A DNA stretch of 64,000 nt. Source: Dietzia timorensis (lineage in GTDB: Bacteria > Actinomycetota > Actinomycetes > Mycobacteriales > Mycobacteriaceae). Shown here in pieces: positions 55,595 to 64,000 of this stretch; within the stretch, counting starts at the first letter, position 1; every line of letters starts with the position of its first letter. The DNA lies in contig NZ_CP015961.1 in assembly GCF_001659785.1 (NCBI RefSeq), forward strand, positions 310,001 through 374,000, in the 5' to 3' direction. Made by a program: the position numbers and the translations under genes. The notes beneath the pieces are model-generated. The model was given only the letters and a program-made list of their open reading frames with translations, searched no databases and was not told the origin of the DNA.

Positions 55595-55630
55595 CTATAC
55601 AAGTAGTCAGTAAACTTAGCCACTGTATAG
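55595..55630 (+). promoter_or_regulatory. Putative TetR operator, copy 2
   Basis: Same CTATACA / TGTATAG dyad and spacing as in copy 1, 9 bases upstream of the copy-2 CoA transferase start. Two identical operators mean that either TetR copy could control both clusters. Confidence 0.6.
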
Positions 55631-55684
55631 CTTTAGCGATTGGCGCGTCCCCGTAGACTCGTTTGTCGACCGAAGGGAGACCGC

Positions 55685-56323
55685 GTGGACCGCCCCGCCC
55701 AGCACTCCGGCGACCAAGATCTCACCGCCAAAGCGCGAATCCGCAACGCCGCTCTCGAGCTTTACGCGGCCAACGGCGAGGACCGCACACCGATGCGGGC
55801 GGTCGCGGCCGCCGCCGGGGTTACCGTAGGGCTGGTGGTCCATCACTACGGGTCCAAAGACGGCCTCCGCGAGGCCGTGGAGCAGATCGTCGTGGAGCGT
55901 TTTGCGTCGGCCCTTGCTTCGGCGCCGACCGACGGGGCCGGCGAAGAAATCGCTCGCGTCCGGAATGAATCCGTCGCGGAAATGCTGGTCAGAAACCCGG
56001 AGGTGGTCAACTATCTCCGCCGGGCGCTACTCGAACCCGGTGGTCAGCGGGGGCAACTGCTGGAGCGGCTCACCGAACTTACCCACCGGGAGGTCGTTGC
56101 GATGCGCGAGACCGGCGCGGCCTCGCGGGGTCGCGCCGACTCCGTCCAGGTGGTCGACGTGATCATCAACCAGATGGGCCGGCTGTTCCTGCAGCCGCTG
56201 GTGGATGCCGTCTGGACCCACCTCGGGACCTTTACCCACACCGAGGGGCGCAGCAAGCCCGAGCTCGGCGTGAGCGTGTCCGGGGGAGGAGCTGTCGATC
56301 GTTCCCACGGGTCAGCCACCTGA
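55685..56323 (+). CDS. TetR-family regulator, copy 2 (intact)
   Basis: 212 residues, identical by eye to the regulator at 38812-39450, with the same GTG start and AGGGAGA ribosome binding site. The HTH segment (MRAVAAAAGVTVGLVVHHYGSKDGL) is unchanged. It should double repressor dosage if both copies are real. Confidence 0.92.
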   Translation: MDRPAQHSGDQDLTAKARIRNAALELYAANGEDRTPMRAVAAAAGVTVGLVVHHYGSKDGLREAVEQIVVERFASALASAPTDGAGEEIARVRNESVAEMLVRNPEVVNYLRRALLEPGGQRGQLLERLTELTHREVVAMRETGAASRGRADSVQVVDVIINQMGRLFLQPLVDAVWTHLGTFTHTEGRSKPELGVSVSGGGAVDRSHGSAT

Positions 56324-56438
56324 CTCGAGTTTCACTTTCACTGAACATCTGTACAAGCATCACGCTGGCGGTTACTGTTCCTGCTGTGTCCGGGGTCACA
56401 TATCCGATCCCGGAGTCTTCAACACCTCAGGAGTCACC

Positions 56439-57918
56439 ATGGCCACTCTCGGAGGCGCCCTCGCGCTCAATGCCCGCCGGCACCCGGACAAGACCGCACT
56501 GATCTTCGGCGAGAGCACCTACTCGTACGAGCAGCTCGCGGCCCGGATCAATCAGTATGCGCACGCGTTGGCGTCGCTCGGAGTCGGCAAGGGCGACAGG
56601 GTGGCACTGCTGAGTCCGAACTCCGACGCGTACATCCTGGGCCTGTACGGAGCGTTCCGACTGGGGGCCATTGCCGTGCCTCTCAACCCTCGCGTGCCGG
56701 CCCGCGAACTTCGCTACCTGCTCGAGGACTCCGGTGCGACGGTGCTGCTGTACTCCGAGGGGCTCGCGGTGGTGGTGGCCGGCCTCGACGAACTCGATCC
56801 GCTGCCGTCCGCGCCGCAAAGTCTGGTGCTGGACGAGCCCGCCGCGCAGGGCATCGCGCGGCTCGCAGACACCATGCCGACCACCGCGCCGGAAGTGGAG
56901 GTCATCGAGGACGACGACTGCATTATCCTCTACACCTCGGGCACGACCGGGCGTCCCAAGGGAGCGGTGTTCGACCATCACCGCATGCTGTGGGTGGGGA
57001 ACTCGGTTTCCGCACTCGGTATGAATATCTTCGACCGGAATCTGCACGTCGCGCCGATGTACCACTGCGCGGAGCTGGTCCTGTTCGTTATGTCAGGGTT
57101 CAGCCTGGGCACCACTCACGTGGTGCTGCCAGCGTTCGAGCCCAAGGCGGTCCTGGATGCGCTGGAGAAGCACCGCATCACCGTGTTCCTGGGCGTGCCC
57201 ACCATGTACCAGATGCTGCTGCAGCACCCCGAGCTCGGCACGCGCGATCTGTCCGCGTGGCGGCTGGGCTTCTTCGGCGCCGCACCAATGCCGCCGAGCG
57301 CGGCGACCAGCTTGCTCGCCACCCTGCCGCACGTGCAGTTCTTCCAGCTGTGCGGCCAAACCGAAGGCGGCCCGACCGGCATCTTCCTCACTCCGGACGA
57401 AGTACGCGCCCGCCCAGATGCCACCGGACGGGCGTCCATCACTAACGCCGAGACGCGGATCGTCGACGACGAGGGCAACGACACCGCGGTCGGCGAGCCC
57501 GGGGAGATCATTTACCGAGGCGAGACCATCATGAAGGGCTACTGGAACAAGCCCGAGGCCACCGCCGATGCGCTCCGCGACGGCTGGCTGCACAGCGGCG
57601 ACGTGGCGGTCCGGGACGCCGACGGGTTTATCACGATCGTTGATCGGATGAAGGACATGATCATCACGGGCGGGCGCAACGTGTACTCGGTGGAGGTCGA
57701 ACAGGCCCTCGCCGGCCACCCGGACGTGGCCGATGTGGCGGTCGTCGGGCGGCCGGACGAGATGTTCGGGGAGAGCCTCATCGCCGTCGTCACCCCGGTC
57801 GAGGGCCGCGAGGTCACCTTGGAGTCGCTCCGCGAGTACGGATCCCAGTTCATTGCGGGTTACAAGCTTCCGCGCGAGCTCATCACCCGGCCCATTCCCC
57901 GTAACCCCTCGGGGAAGA
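56439..57918 (+). pseudogene. Acyl-CoA synthetase, copy 2, C-terminus lost and fused to lipase leader
   Basis: The first 493 codons match 39566-41045 apart from L-to-S at codon 464 (57828). Homology ends right after the catalytic Lys (NPSGK), replacing the last 18 residues. The frame happens to stay open through the junction, the 35-bp tandem repeat and the whole lipase gene to 59249, a potential 936-residue read-through. More likely translation of the lipase starts independently at 58026. The truncated synthetase could be partly active, but a fused product would be abnormal. Confidence 0.8.
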
Positions 57919-57939
57919 CTGGTTCTCCCGAGACAGTTC

Positions 57940-58009
57940 GATGTGTGTTCACAGTTAGAGAACTCAACGTGTACGATGTGTGTTCACAGTTAGAGAACTC
58001 AACGTGTAC
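57940..58009 (+). repeat. 35-bp tandem duplication upstream of the lipase
   Basis: Two identical 35-base units (57940-57974, 57975-58009), each containing GTTCACAGTTAGAGAAC, a GTTC-N9-GAAC dyad, and ending CAACGTGTAC. They lie between the duplication junction and the lipase ribosome binding site, so they may affect lipase transcription or be a scar of the rearrangement. Confidence 0.9.
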
Positions 58010-58025
58010 TTTTGAAGGAGTGGAT

Positions 58026-59249
58026 GTGCCCCGTACTTTCCTAGCAAGATCGATTGGATACGCAGCTGCTGCGCTACTCGTAGCAACAGCAACAGCAACA
58101 GCGGGCGCTCCGGCCGTTGCAGAGCCTGCGGACGCCCCTGTCGAGAACGGCGGCCTGCTGCGGTCTGTTAAGACGGATCTCCTGGCAGGCGCCATCCCTA
58201 CTGGGGTGAAGGCGACTTCGGTCACGTATCGAAGCTCCGATACCCGCGGCAAGCCAGTCGCTACAACGGGAATTGTTATGGTTCCGGCTTCGAAGTGGAC
58301 TGGTAGAGGACCTCGCCCATTGGTCACCTATGCAGTTGGCACCCACGGCTCGGATCCGAGTTGCCGACCTTCACAGCTGCTGACTCGCGGACTGACCACC
58401 GACCGCTCTGGCGTTCCTATGATCGAGCTACAGCTGCTTGACGTGGCTTCCCTCTTGACTCGAGGGTTCGCTGTAACCATGACCGACTTTCAGGGGACGG
58501 AGGCGCCGGGGCGGCTACCTTACCTGCAGCCCATTCCCCAAGCCCACGCAGTGCTTGATGCTGCGCGCGCCGCTATATCGGTGGGGGCAGTTGATCGCCG
58601 AGCGCCTGTCGGAATCTGGGGATACTCACAGGGGGGCGGGGCAGCTGCCGCCGCTGCCGAACAGGCCAAGTCTTATGCCCCTGAACTCAATATCAGAGGG
58701 TCTGTGGTCGGTGCGCCCCCGACCAACCCGGCGCGAACAATGATGTTCAACGAAGGGAAGCTATCGGCCGGAGTTATTGGCTACTTCGTGAACGGGGTAC
58801 GGGCTGAGTATCCGCAACTTGCGCCGAAGATCGATGCGAAACTAAACAGTCAGGGTAGAGATTTTCTGCGTAAGACTGCGGGTGAGTGTCTGGTGGGCAG
58901 TGTCGTCGGCCACTATTTCAGATCGACAAAGGGGATGACGGTAAGTGGGCGACCGTTAATCGAAGAGTTGGCTTCCGATCCTGAGATAAACAGCGTATTC
59001 CAGAGTTTCGTAATGGGACGAACGGCACCGAGTCATCCGGTACTCCTTATGCAGAACGTGAACGACGACGTTGTCCCCGCCGACGATGCGAATGCCACGG
59101 CAGACGCTTGGAAACGCGGGGGTACCAACGTCGCCAGGGCGAATATCAACACACCATCGCTACCGCCCATCGGAGCTCCAGGACACGCAGTCGGATTGGT
59201 TACCGGTAATATCGCAGTCAACTGGCTGGCAGGCCGACTCACCCAATAA
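58026..59249 (+). CDS. Secreted LIP-family triacylglycerol lipase
   Basis: 407 residues from the GTG at 58026, 5 bases after GAAGGAG. It begins with an export signal: basic start (MPRTFLARS), hydrophobic core (IGYAAAALLVATATATAGA) and cleavage near APAVAEP. The mature part is an alpha/beta hydrolase of the secretory-lipase (LIP) family: GIVMVPASKW, TYAVGTHGSDPSCRPS, the nucleophile Ser in GIWGYSQGGGAAAAAAEQ near residue 200, Asp in NVNDDVVPADDAN and His in GAPGHAVG near the end. It hydrolyses extracellular lipid esters, which would supply fatty acids to the neighbouring acyl-CoA pathway. Its native promoter may have been altered by the duplication junction. Confidence 0.92.
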   Translation: MPRTFLARSIGYAAAALLVATATATAGAPAVAEPADAPVENGGLLRSVKTDLLAGAIPTGVKATSVTYRSSDTRGKPVATTGIVMVPASKWTGRGPRPLVTYAVGTHGSDPSCRPSQLLTRGLTTDRSGVPMIELQLLDVASLLTRGFAVTMTDFQGTEAPGRLPYLQPIPQAHAVLDAARAAISVGAVDRRAPVGIWGYSQGGGAAAAAAEQAKSYAPELNIRGSVVGAPPTNPARTMMFNEGKLSAGVIGYFVNGVRAEYPQLAPKIDAKLNSQGRDFLRKTAGECLVGSVVGHYFRSTKGMTVSGRPLIEELASDPEINSVFQSFVMGRTAPSHPVLLMQNVNDDVVPADDANATADAWKRGGTNVARANINTPSLPPIGAPGHAVGLVTGNIAVNWLAGRLTQ

Positions 59250-59521
59250 ATGGCTCACAGCGAGGACCTGCGGAAGTCAAGCGTGTCTGCCGGCTTCCGC
59301 AGGTTGGCCCCTGAAGCATGGCCGTCACCGACACAGCTCGTCTATGCATCTGGCCACCAAGTGTTTGTCCACCACAGCAGCACGTGACCGCTGGTCCAGC
59401 GCTTAGTGATCGACGCAGGTCGCAGACACATGGCGTCCAAGCGGGTCGAAACGACGCGTAGCCAGCGCGCGATCACCGCCGGGTGAACTCCAACCCCACG
59501 GGTGACGCGCGCCGGACCAAA

Positions 59522-60178
59522 CTAGGCGTGATCGTTGCGAAAGTACTTCGCTCGAGTCTCTGTCGGCAGCACTTCTAGCCGTCCCCTGAAATGAGAGCGT
59601 GCCGCCTCGACCTTCTGCTCATGACTTCGTGTGGCGGTCGTCAGCTGACTCTTGGCTCGCTCGATCTTTTCGGGAAGCGTCTTCTTCTCGTCAGCGGCCA
59701 GCCGTGCTTGTTTGTTGATCGCTGCCGCCAGCGCGTAGGCGTTCGGACCGGCTTTTGGGTCTTTCGATGCATCAAGGGTGGCGACACCATTTACTGCAGG
59801 ACCATCAACCACAACGTACGCGTTGCCGGCACCGTTGGTGGATTCGTCGGCTGCCGATGCGGTGACGCCGATGATCGACCCGCTACCTTGCCTGGTGTCG
59901 ATCCATCGCTGGTAGACCGTCACTCCTCCGCCGGCGGCGACCCGCTGGCCCTTGACGCTGCTCAGTTCGCTGATGGTTCGCTCGATGCTGGCGACTTCTG
60001 TCGTCATCAGCCGCGATGCAGCCCGGAACTGCTTGCGTGCAGACCTGGCGGCTGTCACTGCGTGCTGTACCTCGACATCGAGCTTGCCGAACTCCCGCCG
60101 GCGGTATTCGAACCAGCCGACGCCGACGATCACGGCCAGCGCGATGATGACCGCTACTGCTATTCCGGTGGCATCCAT
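59522..60178 (-). CDS. Membrane-anchored coiled-coil protein, unknown function
   Basis: 218 residues. One N-terminal transmembrane helix (about 4-24, GIAVAVIIALAVIVGVGWFEY) is followed by a long helical stretch (FGKLDVEVQHAVTAARSARKQFRAASRLMTTEVASIERTISEL), a small central domain with VTVYQRWIDTRQGSG and NAYVVVDGP, and a second helical part. It overlaps the upstream gene by 19 bases, suggesting co-translation. Not recognised. The 272-base gap between it and the lipase gene has no supported feature. Confidence 0.6.
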   Translation of the reverse strand: MDATGIAVAVIIALAVIVGVGWFEYRRREFGKLDVEVQHAVTAARSARKQFRAASRLMTTEVASIERTISELSSVKGQRVAAGGGVTVYQRWIDTRQGSGSIIGVTASAADESTNGAGNAYVVVDGPAVNGVATLDASKDPKAGPNAYALAAAINKQARLAADEKKTLPEKIERAKSQLTTATRSHEQKVEAARSHFRGRLEVLPTETRAKYFRNDHA

Positions 60179-61254
60179 GTGGTTGGTCCTTCTGCTTGGT
60201 CACAATTGTTGTCGGGAACGGCGGATTGACATGAGAGTCTGTCAATCTTTGGATGGGCCTCGAGTCCTTGACCGGGTCGATCAGGGAGCGTCTTGCGAGT
60301 AGCGCTCTCGATTTGGTGGCGCAACTCCGTGGCTATGCTCGCGGGAACATCGATGTGAGCCTTGCCGAAGAGTTCGGTCACTCGTCGGTAGGCAGTTGCT
60401 CGTTCGTTAGGAGGAGATCGATCGTCGAGCGCCACTTTGATTGCCGATTCAGCGCGTCGCAGCAGAGTTCGTTGCTCAGCCGACAGACCGCTGTCACCCG
60501 AGGCTGAAGCAGCTGCGTACGCGGCCCTCCATGCGGTTTCGGCAGCAACGGCCCGATCGGCGAAGTCACGCACGAAACCGAGTTCGTCAGGAACGGTGCC
60601 ATCTACTCGCAAGGCATCGGCATGGGCGAAAGCAGTGTAGAAAGCTTGCACGAGCGGGTGTGTTCGATCGGCCAGTAGTGGGCGATGGAAGAATGCCGTT
60701 GCGTCGGTCTCGTAGGCAGCGAACTCTTCCCGCACCGTGTTCAGTCGGCGAACAGCGTCAATCCATAGCGCAGAGCGTAGTTGAGCATCGTTACCAATGC
60801 GCCCGGACGGTGGTGCCGCTGCGACGTCCGCGGCTGGCGGCTGTGGCCGGACTTCGCCACGAGTGTGCGGAGTATGAGAGGCCTGATGAAGGACTGCTCC
60901 GGGCGTGACGCACAGGACGCAGAAGCTGTTTCGCGCGCTTGTCACCGACTGAGGGGGAACCAGTTCGTTACCGGTGCTGCCTCGTATGGGACGAGTGATT
61001 ACGACTGATCCGGATATGGGCCAAGCTTCATACGGTGCAGTGACAAGCATGTCAGCAGCTGCGGAGCGGAGACGACGCAGCCACTCCCGAAAGGCAGGGT
61101 CACCGTCCGCGATTATCAGTGGACCTTTGTTGTCGTCAACCCACTCAGCCACAGTGAGACCGGTTCCTGGGATCAGTAGTGTGGCGACGGCTTGACTCAG
61201 GTAGTAGCTCGTGGGGGCGTCGCGATCATTGTCGGCGTCATCGGCCGCGTGCAT
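60160..61254 (-). CDS. Hypothetical protein of 364 residues
   Basis: No signal peptide or membrane helix. An N-terminal domain (about 1-110) with LIPGTGLTVAEWVDD and DPAFREWLRRLRSAAADMLV is followed by a Pro/Ala-rich linker (PQPPAADVAAAPPSGR) and a helical C-terminal domain (about 155-340). Two short hydrophobic stretches are too weak for membrane spans. It overlaps the downstream membrane-anchored gene. It is the central gene of a possible three-gene minus-strand unit with the DUF4839 gene. Function unknown. Confidence 0.55.
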   Translation of the reverse strand: MHAADDADNDRDAPTSYYLSQAVATLLIPGTGLTVAEWVDDNKGPLIIADGDPAFREWLRRLRSAAADMLVTAPYEAWPISGSVVITRPIRGSTGNELVPPQSVTSARNSFCVLCVTPGAVLHQASHTPHTRGEVRPQPPAADVAAAPPSGRIGNDAQLRSALWIDAVRRLNTVREEFAAYETDATAFFHRPLLADRTHPLVQAFYTAFAHADALRVDGTVPDELGFVRDFADRAVAAETAWRAAYAAASASGDSGLSAEQRTLLRRAESAIKVALDDRSPPNERATAYRRVTELFGKAHIDVPASIATELRHQIESATRKTLPDRPGQGLEAHPKIDRLSCQSAVPDNNCDQAEGPTTWMPPE

Positions 61255-61532
61255 GGGCGAAATTCCTTGCCGGTACTGGGTCTCAGGTTTCGCTGAGTGT
61301 ATCCGCCTGTCCGGAGAGCTCGTTACGCAGACTGAGGACCCGAGGAGTGGTGTCGGCGAGCATGGTCAGTTAGGTTTTTGCCGCCCGCGGGCGTCGGCAG
61401 CGTGGTGCGCTCGAGCACGACTCCAGGCTCAACTAGCCGTTGCCTGTTCCCATGTCGCCTAACAGCAGCACAGCTGCGGATGTCGTTCCGAGACAGGTGG
61501 GTGGCGTGCGCGCCGCGAGCTACTACGTACGG

Positions 61533-62276
61533 CTAGCGAACGGCGGTTGCAACCGGCTCAAGCAGTAGCAGGCACGACCGATCCTCGTAGCGGTCGACTT
61601 CGGCCGTTATGTCGAGGTTCGTCCCCACGCCGATCGTGTCCGGTACCGGGCCGACCCAGTGGAGGTCGTTGAGGGTGTTCTCATCACGGAACTGGAAAGC
61701 CGGTCCAGTCGCTGACGCAGCGTCGCCCGCGTTGATTAGGATGTCGTACCTAGTCTTCGCGTTCCCGTGCGGTGCCATCGCGGCGATGCTGCCGGGAAAC
61801 ACGATCGTTCGACCACGATGAGCCGCAGCAAACGCTGCGATGTCCGGCGAGCAGTAGTCAGTGAACGCGAGGACAGCCGCGAACTCAGGACTGTTCTCAG
61901 GCGTGAGCACCTCGCCATCACGGGTCGATGACCGTGACGCTGCTTCGCCAGTCGCTTCAGCGGACGGTTGCCCGCTCGGCGAAGCTGTCGCTTCACCCGG
62001 CGCGGGATTCGCCGGGGCAGTGTTCTTCTCGATGACTAGCCCGACGGTCACAATGATTGCCAGCACGAGCACAACCACGCCGCCACCGATGATCCAAAGC
62101 AGCCGACGAGACTTCGGCCGGGGGCGACGGAAGGTGATTTCAACCTGAACCATACCTGGCGACTGCGAGACCAACTCCCAGCCGTCGGCCTCCCACTTCT
62201 TTACAATCCGCGACTCCATGCCGCGGACCGCACGGATCGTTTTCGTCTCGTACGTGACTCCGGTGTCCGTTGCCAT
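61533..62276 (-). CDS. DUF4839-domain membrane protein
   Basis: 247 residues from the ATG at 62276; GAGGGG is 8 bases upstream, which favours it over the GTG at 62282. A cytoplasmic N-terminus of about 55 residues (TKTIRAVRGMESRIVKKWEADGWELVSQ) precedes one transmembrane helix (about 60-85, LLWIIGGGVVVLVLAIIVTVGLVI), a Pro/Ser/Thr/Ala linker and a C-terminal DUF4839 domain (AFTDYCSPDIAAFAAAHRGRTIVFPGSIAAM and RYDILINAGD). The domain's function is unknown; extracellular exposure is predicted from topology. The 278-base gap to the next gene holds nothing recognisable. Confidence 0.75.
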   Translation of the reverse strand: MATDTGVTYETKTIRAVRGMESRIVKKWEADGWELVSQSPGMVQVEITFRRPRPKSRRLLWIIGGGVVVLVLAIIVTVGLVIEKNTAPANPAPGEATASPSGQPSAEATGEAASRSSTRDGEVLTPENSPEFAAVLAFTDYCSPDIAAFAAAHRGRTIVFPGSIAAMAPHGNAKTRYDILINAGDAASATGPAFQFRDENTLNDLHWVGPVPDTIGVGTNLDITAEVDRYEDRSCLLLLEPVATAVR

Positions 62277-62467
62277 GCTCACAGCCCCTCAGCTTCATGC
62301 CAGGAAGGTGGCCGGCCCGTGCTGAGCCTACTGGCCATCCGAGCCCGTACCCGCCACTGGGACACCCCATATCCCTTTGTCGCCCGCGGGTGATCCTGCG
62401 GAGGGTCAGGGCCGAAGGACGGACGAGTGCGGCTAATCTTGTCGAGTTTCGTCAAGAGAGGGCACCC

Positions 62468-62653
62468 ATACGACCACTCCACCGCCTCCCCCACCTGGGT
62501 GGTATCCAGATCCATCGGGAGGTTCAGGATCACGGTACTGGGACGGCAAGAAATGGAGGGCACAGGTGGCGCCCGCCCCGCCAGCACCCGACTTGGGTAG
62601 TGGAAAGCTAGCCCCGCTGCTGTCTGATACACGGGGTGCTGCGGGTGCTCCGA
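62468..62653 (+). pseudogene. DUF2510-domain gene fragment lacking its start codon
   Basis: A frame reading TTPPPPPPGWYPDPSGGSGSRYWDGKKWRAQ is the proline-rich DUF2510 domain found at the N-terminus of actinobacterial membrane or secreted proteins. It begins at ATACGACC where ATGACGACC would be expected, 5 bases after GAGAGGG, so one base of the start codon seems lost. After 62 codons it is cut by the IS21-family end at 62654. Confidence 0.65.
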
Positions 62654-62719
62654 TGTCAACGGCCAGTTTGATGTCCCCGCTGGTGGCCAGGTAAAAGTCC
62701 CCACCCTGTGCGGGATGTT

Positions 62720-63508
62720 TTAGGTGGGTGGTACCTCCGTTCGGTGTGTCATGCGGTAGGAGTCGCCGTCGGTGATGACGATGGTGGCGTGGTGTAGGAG
62801 TCGGTCGAGGATGCTGGCGGCGGTGGTGTGTTCGGGCAGGAATCGTCCCCATTGTTCGAAGGGCCAGTGGCTGGCGATCGCGAGAGATCGGCGTTCGTAG
62901 GCGCCGGCGACGAGCCGGAACAGCAGTTGGGTGCCGGTGTCGTCGAGCGGGGCGAATCCGATCTCGTCGAGGATGAGCAGATCTTGGCGCAGCAGGGTGT
63001 CGATGGTTCTGCCGACGGTGTTGTCGGCCAGCCCGCGATACAGGGTCTCCACGAGGTCGGCGGCGGTGAAGTACCGCACTTTGTGTCCGGCGTGCACTGC
63101 GGCGATCCCCAACCCGATCAGGGTGTGACTCTTACCCGTCCCGGCAGGGCCGATCAGGGCGACATTATGTTGCGCCCGAACCCATTCCAGTGAAGACAGG
63201 TATTCGAAGGTATTGGCCGGAATAGAGGATGCGGCCACGTCGAACGATTCCAAGGTTTTGGTGACCGGGAACCCGGCAGCTTTGAGTCGGTTGCGGATGT
63301 TGGAGGCATCACGAGCGGCGATCTCGGTTTCCACCAGGGTTCGCAGTACTTCTTCGGGTGTCCACCGCTGGGTTTTCGCGGTGAGCAGGACCTCGGGTGC
63401 GCTGCGGCGGATCGAGGCCAGTTTCAATCGGCGTAGCGCGTGATCGAGGTCGGCCGGTAGCGGCGGCACTGTCTGAGGTGCAACGGGTGTCGATGTTGTG
63501 GTGGTCAT
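62720..63508 (-). CDS. istB: IS21-family IstB ATPase (second element)
   Basis: 262 residues. Walker A ALIGPAGTGKSHTLIGLGIAA near residue 118, Walker B DLLILDEIGFAPLDD near 180, then an ERRSLAIASHWPFEQW segment, all typical of the IstB group with an N-terminal RLKLASIRRSAPEVLL domain. The ATG overlaps the istA stop by 4 bases. Intact. Confidence 0.93.
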   Translation of the reverse strand: MTTTTSTPVAPQTVPPLPADLDHALRRLKLASIRRSAPEVLLTAKTQRWTPEEVLRTLVETEIAARDASNIRNRLKAAGFPVTKTLESFDVAASSIPANTFEYLSSLEWVRAQHNVALIGPAGTGKSHTLIGLGIAAVHAGHKVRYFTAADLVETLYRGLADNTVGRTIDTLLRQDLLILDEIGFAPLDDTGTQLLFRLVAGAYERRSLAIASHWPFEQWGRFLPEHTTAASILDRLLHHATIVITDGDSYRMTHRTEVPPT

Positions 63509-64000
63509 GACACCTCCTTGTCGCCGGCGCCCAGCTTGTAGGCATCCAGCGAGCGGGTGGGCGCGGTAGGCAGGTGACCCAACAGTGCTGTGCCGGCCGG
63601 TCGCGGGTTGGGGGTGCCGGCTCCGGCATCGAGGATCGAGCGCACATCGGCGGCCTTGAACCTCCGGAACGCCACCGCCCTGGTCAGAGCGGTGAGCACC
63701 TGTTCGCGGCCGTGGGAGGTGACGAGCCCGAGGATGTCATCGAGTTCACCGCCCAGGCGGGTGTTCCCGATGGCCGCGGCACCGACCAGGAACTGCTCAG
63801 CAACCTCACCGAGATCGCAGAACTGTTTCTCTACCGCAGTTTTGGGCCGTGGTGCACGACTGGGCGGGGTGCGTGGCCCCCCGTAGTGATCATCGTTGAG
63901 GACGACCTCACCAGGTGCGGCCAACAGATGATCGGCGACCACCTCACCGGAGGCAGGTTCGGCGATCAGGAGCCGCTCACCGTCCTGGATGAGGGTCACG
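63505..64000 (-). CDS. istA: IS21-family IstA transposase, C-terminal part (cut by window edge)
   Basis: The last 164 residues: a C-terminal Mu-type beta-barrel domain (LIQDGERLLIAEPASGEVVADHLL) and a helical tail (EKQFCDLGEVAEQFLVGAAAIGNTRLGGELDDILGL, HGREQVLTALTRAVAFRRFKAADVRSIL). The DDE core lies beyond 64000. It overlaps istB by 4 bases, the standard IS21 arrangement. Confidence 0.85.
   Translation of the reverse strand, partial: VTLIQDGERLLIAEPASGEVVADHLLAAPGEVVLNDDHYGGPRTPPSRAPRPKTAVEKQFCDLGEVAEQFLVGAAAIGNTRLGGELDDILGLVTSHGREQVLTALTRAVAFRRFKAADVRSILDAGAGTPNPRPAGTALLGHLPTAPTRSLDAYKLGAGDKEVS

Larger units (their letters stand above)
62654..64000 (-). mobile_element. Second IS21-family element, left part only
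   Basis: It begins TGTCAACGGCCAGTTTGATG at 62654, followed by terminal-repeat words GGCCAG (twice) and GTCCCC (twice) within 50 bases, then istB and the 3-prime part of istA on the minus strand. It continues beyond the window. It differs from the IS21 element at 24-27 kb in sequence and in IstB type. Confidence 0.8.

Noticed and set aside
56439-59249. A single 936-residue acyl-CoA synthetase-lipase fusion gene
   Set aside because: The lipase has its own ribosome binding site, GTG start and signal peptide at 58026; the read-through is a by-product of the duplication junction. Kept only as a finding.

Overview
The window is high-GC DNA from an actinobacterium, most likely of the Mycobacteriales (Rhodococcus, Gordonia, Dietzia or similar). 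Evidence for this is the GC content, GTG starts, a leaderless-looking integrase promoter, an MpaB-family oxygenase, fatty-acyl-CoA gene clusters, a secreted LIP-type lipase and the IS families present. The genus cannot be fixed from the sequence alone.

Layout. (1) 1-2864: ordinary chromosome, with a small membrane protein, a quinone oxidoreductase, an MpaB/DUF2236 oxygenase and a tRNA-Ser(TGA). (2) 2865-about 11.1 kb: an integrated mobile element beside the tRNA. It carries a tyrosine integrase, an excisionase-like HTH protein, a P4-type helicase replicase, three distinct families of short repeats and a MobV-like relaxase. (3) 11.2-24 kb: a dense defence-type island. It holds a DUF3883 protein, a DUF2188 protein, a DUF1883-TIR protein, a translationally coupled operon (MmeI-like DNA methyltransferase, SF2 helicase, GIY-YIG nuclease), a predicted PD-(D/E)XK protein and a large AAA_13 ATPase. 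The three-gene operon is the best candidate for an incompletely described system. (4) 24-32 kb: a pile-up of insertion sequences (IS21; IS256 interrupted by IS3; an older IS21 relic) that has cut a phosphoesterase and a restriction-endonuclease-like gene, followed by an HExxH protein. (5) 32.4-41.1 kb: a fatty-acid or related acid catabolic cluster. Six genes on the minus strand (CoA transferase, thiolase, acyl-CoA ligase, enoyl-CoA hydratase, acyl-CoA dehydrogenase, MaoC hydratase) diverge from a TetR regulator and a second acyl-CoA synthetase. (6) 41.3-45.1 kb: plasmid-like genes (HEPN/Abi, KfrA-like with a clear operator array, HNH nuclease, resolvase remnant). (7) 45.4-49.96 kb: a graveyard with IS1380, an IS256 fragment, a frameshifted BtrH-like gene and two ISL3 fragments. 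(8) 49.96-57.92 kb: a second, nearly identical copy of about 7.96 kb of the catabolic cluster, truncated at both ends and carrying 13 single-base indels, mostly in short homopolymers, confined to its first 4.3 kb. (9) 58.0-64 kb: secreted lipase, three putative membrane or hypothetical proteins, a broken DUF2510 gene and a second IS21-family element running off the window.

How the parts fit: the tRNA-borne element and the defence cluster look horizontally acquired. IS insertions mark repeated rearrangement. The catabolic operon makes acyl-CoA (ligases or CoA transferase), dehydrogenates it, hydrates it and cleaves it thiolytically, probably under the divergent TetR repressor. Clustering of frameshifts between about 45 and 54.3 kb means that either this region is decaying or the consensus sequence is less accurate there; the sequence alone does not decide which.
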